Under the pieces are notes generated by a model, which saw nothing but the letters and a program-made list of their open reading frames with translations, made no database searches and was not told the DNA's origin. This document shows, piece by piece, positions 5,364-7,108 of a stretch of 7,108 nucleotides of DNA. The number at the start of each line of letters is the position of its first letter. The stretch's first letter is position 1. The translations under genes and the position numbers were made by a program. The DNA comes from Alkanindiges sp. (GTDB lineage: Bacteria; Pseudomonadota; Gammaproteobacteria; Pseudomonadales; Moraxellaceae): the NCBI GenBank assembly GCA_030152125.1, contig JASLIR010000087.1, positions 1 through 7,108 of the forward strand, given 5' to 3'.

Positions 5364-6071
5364 ATGAAAAAGGCACTCAGCTCATTACAGCTCGCCCTGA
5401 AAATCCTGGCAAACTTTTCGTTTTCGCAAAGAATAACAGCGCTTAGCCTGCTGCCAGTGATGTATGGCCTGTTTATGCTGGCTGCTGCCGGTTTGTCAGT
5501 TTTTTTGGTGATGTACGGTTTTGAGCACTCCATGCTGTGGGGTGGCTTGTTTCTGGTGGTATCACCCGTGGTTTTTTTAATTATTGTGCTGGTGGTTCGT
5601 GCTTCACTGGAAATGATTATTGACCTGAATGATGTCACCCGGGATATTAAAAATATTGCCGACATGCGGGTGGCTGTTAACGAGATTGTTAGTATTAGCC
5701 GTCACATTGAAACCATTGCGGCCATTAGCGGTTCGGTAGAAAAAATTTCCGGCCTGACCGAAAATATCGAAAAACTGACCCATGTAACCAAGCATGTTGA
5801 AGCCATTGCGTTTATAGCACCAACCGTCATCAAGCTCGCCAGCCTGGGTGATGATGTACGCAACATTTCCGGCATGCGGCCCACCATTGAAGAAATCGCC
5901 AAACTCAAAGAAAGTGTGGAAGTCATTGCCTCCATGCACGACTCACTGACCAAAATTGCAGCCCTCACCGACAACATTGAGGTGATTGCTGAAATGAGTG
6001 ATGCGATTGATAAACTGTCTGCCGTTGGCGATGTATTTGACCGTATCCGCCGCGTTCCTTTCATGCGCTGA
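5364..6071 (+). CDS. Membrane-anchored protein with thirteen decapeptide repeats, function unknown
   Basis: A 235-residue protein. I prefer ATG 5364 over TTG 5352; the ribosome binding site is weak (TTGGTG). Residues 27-52 and 58-80 are two hydrophobic helices joined by a short loop. The pair plus the following VVRASLEMIIDLNDVTRDI resembles the two-helix DUF4282 type, but I am not sure. From residue 96 to 225 come thirteen gap-free 10-residue repeats, such as EKISGLTENI, EEIAKLKESV and EVIAEMSDAI. The pattern is x-x-[I/L/V]-[A/S/T/V]-x-[I/L/M/V]-x-x-x-[I/V/L]. Hydrophobic positions are spaced 3-4-3, which suggests a long amphipathic helix or unusual coiled coil on the cytoplasmic or periplasmic face. 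The protein ends in a basic tail (DRIRRVPFMR). I recall similar V/I-A decads in some phage tail-fibre proteins, but none anchored like this. The gene is alone on its strand, upstream of the btuB promoter, so context gives no function. Confidence 0.8.
   Translation: MKKALSSLQLALKILANFSFSQRITALSLLPVMYGLFMLAAAGLSVFLVMYGFEHSMLWGGLFLVVSPVVFLIIVLVVRASLEMIIDLNDVTRDIKNIADMRVAVNEIVSISRHIETIAAISGSVEKISGLTENIEKLTHVTKHVEAIAFIAPTVIKLASLGDDVRNISGMRPTIEEIAKLKESVEVIASMHDSLTKIAALTDNIEVIAEMSDAIDKLSAVGDVFDRIRRVPFMR
5649..6038 (+). repeat. Thirteen 30-base coding units (decapeptide repeats)
   Basis: The region coding residues 96-225 divides into thirteen consecutive 30-base units without insertion or deletion. 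The DNA of the units has diverged strongly, but the amino-acid pattern is kept. The array is therefore old and under selection at the protein level rather than a recent tandem expansion. Confidence 0.8.
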
Positions 6072-6108
6072 TATGTGCTGATTTTATTATATTAAGCTAC
6101 TGAAAAAA

Positions 6109-6131
6109 CTTGGTTTGTATAGCAAGCCAAG
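6109..6131 (-). terminator. Hairpin with T-run on the minus strand
   Basis: cttggtttg (6109-6117) pairs with caagccaag (6123-6131), nine pairs with one G-T, around the loop tatag. Six A precede it (6103-6108), so only a minus-strand transcript would have the U-tail. For the + strand repeat-protein gene, which ends 38 bases upstream, it is a hairpin without a tail. It may stop antisense transcription coming from the right. Confidence 0.4.
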
Positions 6132-6163
6132 CCTGCTCCAACGACTCCTGCCTTAAACAATCA

Positions 6164-6192
6164 TTGAAACAAACTGATACACTCCCTATACT
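6164..6192 (+). promoter_or_regulatory. Sigma-70 promoter of the riboswitch-btuB transcript
   Basis: TTGAAA (6164-6169) and TATACT (6187-6192) are separated by exactly 17 bases, near consensus in both boxes. Transcription should start at about 6199, just ahead of the riboswitch. Confidence 0.82.
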
Positions 6193-6203
6193 GAACACGC
6201 TTT

Positions 6204-6462
6204 GAGTGCTCGTAAAGAGAATTCTGTATGGCTATTTATCAGCCCGTACAGAATGGGAAGCCGATGAAAATCCGGCACTGCCCCCGCAACAGTATTTGCG
6301 TTGTAATCAATTGGTTTATCGCCCTGATAAACAGCCACTGCTTACATTTTTAAGTGGGAAGGTAATTGATTGGTGAGCTTTTAAAAGAAGCCGGCCACGC
6401 ATCAGTCTGGAGACCGACTCGAAGCCATACCCATAACCTGATGCATTCACGTGGGGTGAATG
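6204..6462 (+). ncRNA. Cobalamin (B12) riboswitch
   Basis: The core gccgatgaaaatccggc (6260-6276) followed by cccccgcaac (6281-6290) is the conserved cobalamin aptamer junction. A long stem attctgta/tacagaat (6221-6228 with 6247-6254) precedes it. A peripheral arm is closed by aatcaatt/aattgatt (6305-6312 with 6364-6371). The B12 box is agtctggagaccgac (about 6404-6418). A final hairpin cattcac/gtgaatg (6444-6450 with 6456-6462) has a G-rich loop that can pair with the C-run at 6281-6285, the expected kissing loop. The GGAG of btuB begins 3 bases after that hairpin, and there is no terminator T-run. Control is therefore probably at translation: B12 bound means the binding site is hidden. Another pairing, gcatcag (6399-6405) with ctgatgc (6438-6444), shares one base with the hairpin and may be part of the switch. 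Outer borders are approximate. Confidence 0.93.
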
Positions 6463-6475
6463 TCTGGAGTTCATC

Positions 6476-7108
6476 ATGTCCCGTATTGTTATGCCGACTG
6501 CACTGGCAGTAGCGGTTTTTGCCGTATCACACGCCTATGCTGCTGATGCCAAGCCTTCCCAACCTGAACAGACCTTACCGGTTATTGTGCTGACCGCCAG
6601 TAAAACACCTGAAGCCATTGAAAAAGTGCCTGCCCGCATCAGCGTGATTGACGAAAAAACCATTCAGCAATCACCTGTTAACGACTTACCGGGTCTATTA
6701 CAGCGTGAAGCAGCTTTAAATGTGGTACAACTGGGTGGTTACGGTCAGCAAACCTCTGTATTTACCCGTGGTACTAACTCTAGCCACACCCTGTTTTTAA
6801 AAGATGGTGTACGTCTAAACCCGCAAGCCTCTGCCATCACCAGCACCCAGTATCTGGACACGACCGATATTACTAAAATTGAAGTGCTGAAAGGCCCGGC
6901 TTCTGTACAGTATGGTTCTGATGCGATTGGTGGTGTTGTTCAGTTACTATCAAAAGCACCGAAGAAAAACCGTATATTTACTACCGCTGAAGCGGGTGAA
7001 AAAGATACCTATAAAGCCATTGTGGGTGCCGACCTGGTACAAAACGATTTTTACCTGCAAATTCGTGGCCAGCGCCTGGAAACTGATGGTTCCAAGATTA
7101 AGGATACC
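6476..7108 (+). CDS. btuB: BtuB-like TonB-dependent vitamin B12 receptor, 5' part
   Basis: 211 codons are present and the frame is still open at the right edge; a full receptor would be about 600 residues. The start is ATG 6476 with GGAG at 6466-6469. A signal peptide is cleaved after AYA (residue 22). The TonB box is around PVIVLTAS (35-42), close to the BtuB form. The plug domain runs from about 48 to 160 and shows ISVIDEKTI (55-63), FTRGTNSSHTLFLKDGVRLN (96-115) and IEVLKGPASVQYGSDAIGGV (135-154). The beta-barrel begins near 165. The protein would carry cobalamin across the outer membrane using TonB energy. The cobalamin riboswitch directly upstream supports B12 or a related corrinoid as substrate, rather than iron-siderophore. 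Specificity residues in the barrel are mostly outside the window. Confidence 0.92.
   Translation, partial: MSRIVMPTALAVAVFAVSHAYAADAKPSQPEQTLPVIVLTASKTPEAIEKVPARISVIDEKTIQQSPVNDLPGLLQREAALNVVQLGGYGQQTSVFTRGTNSSHTLFLKDGVRLNPQASAITSTQYLDTTDITKIEVLKGPASVQYGSDAIGGVVQLLSKAPKKNRIFTTAEAGEKDTYKAIVGADLVQNDFYLQIRGQRLETDGSKIKDT

Noticed and set aside
5231..5446. 71-residue + strand frame with a hydrophobic stretch
   Set aside because: No ribosome binding site; it overlaps the promoter dyad and the first 80 bases of the better-supported repeat-protein gene.
5649..6038. CRISPR array or recent DNA tandem repeat
   Set aside because: The 30-base units are conserved only at the protein level and are coding throughout; there are no identical repeats with spacers.

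Overview
The window looks like the chromosome of a Gram-negative proteobacterium of medium GC. Evidence is a periplasmic and septal peptidoglycan enzyme set, a TonB-dependent outer-membrane receptor and Sec signal peptides. The order rodA-mltB-rlpA is common in beta- and gammaproteobacteria. A betaproteobacterium, possibly a methylotroph, is my guess only.

Left part (1-2200, + strand): the 3' end of rodA is followed closely by mltB, a soluble periplasmic lytic transglycosylase. An AT-rich gap of about 270 bases carries a perfect 12-bp inverted repeat. It leads to rlpA, a short version with no lipobox and no SPOR domain, closed by a clear intrinsic terminator. These three genes cover sidewall synthesis (RodA) and glycan-strand cleavage (MltB, RlpA).

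Middle (2314-4700): a small DUF962/Mpo1-like membrane protein on + converges on the tryptophan genes trpF-trpB on -. A bidirectional terminator is shared between them. trpF and trpB overlap by 8 bases and form a two-gene unit. trpA does not follow trpB. A good minus-strand promoter lies about 190 bases upstream of trpF. The leader between them has four short mutually complementary segments that could form alternative hairpins.

Gap 4697-5363: no convincing gene, but it is rich in structure. It holds the trp promoter and leader, a broken-looking small reading frame, an imperfect hairpin, a striking perfect 38-bp inverted repeat with an 11-base loop, and a two-tier hairpin at the putative promoter of the next gene. 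This is the most unusual non-coding part of the window.

Right part (5364-7108, + strand): first comes a 235-residue protein of unknown function. It has two membrane helices followed by thirteen uninterrupted 10-residue repeats. Next are a near-consensus sigma-70 promoter, a cobalamin riboswitch ending right at the ribosome binding site, and the 5' part of a BtuB-like TonB-dependent receptor that runs off the window. Vitamin B12 would repress this receptor through the riboswitch.
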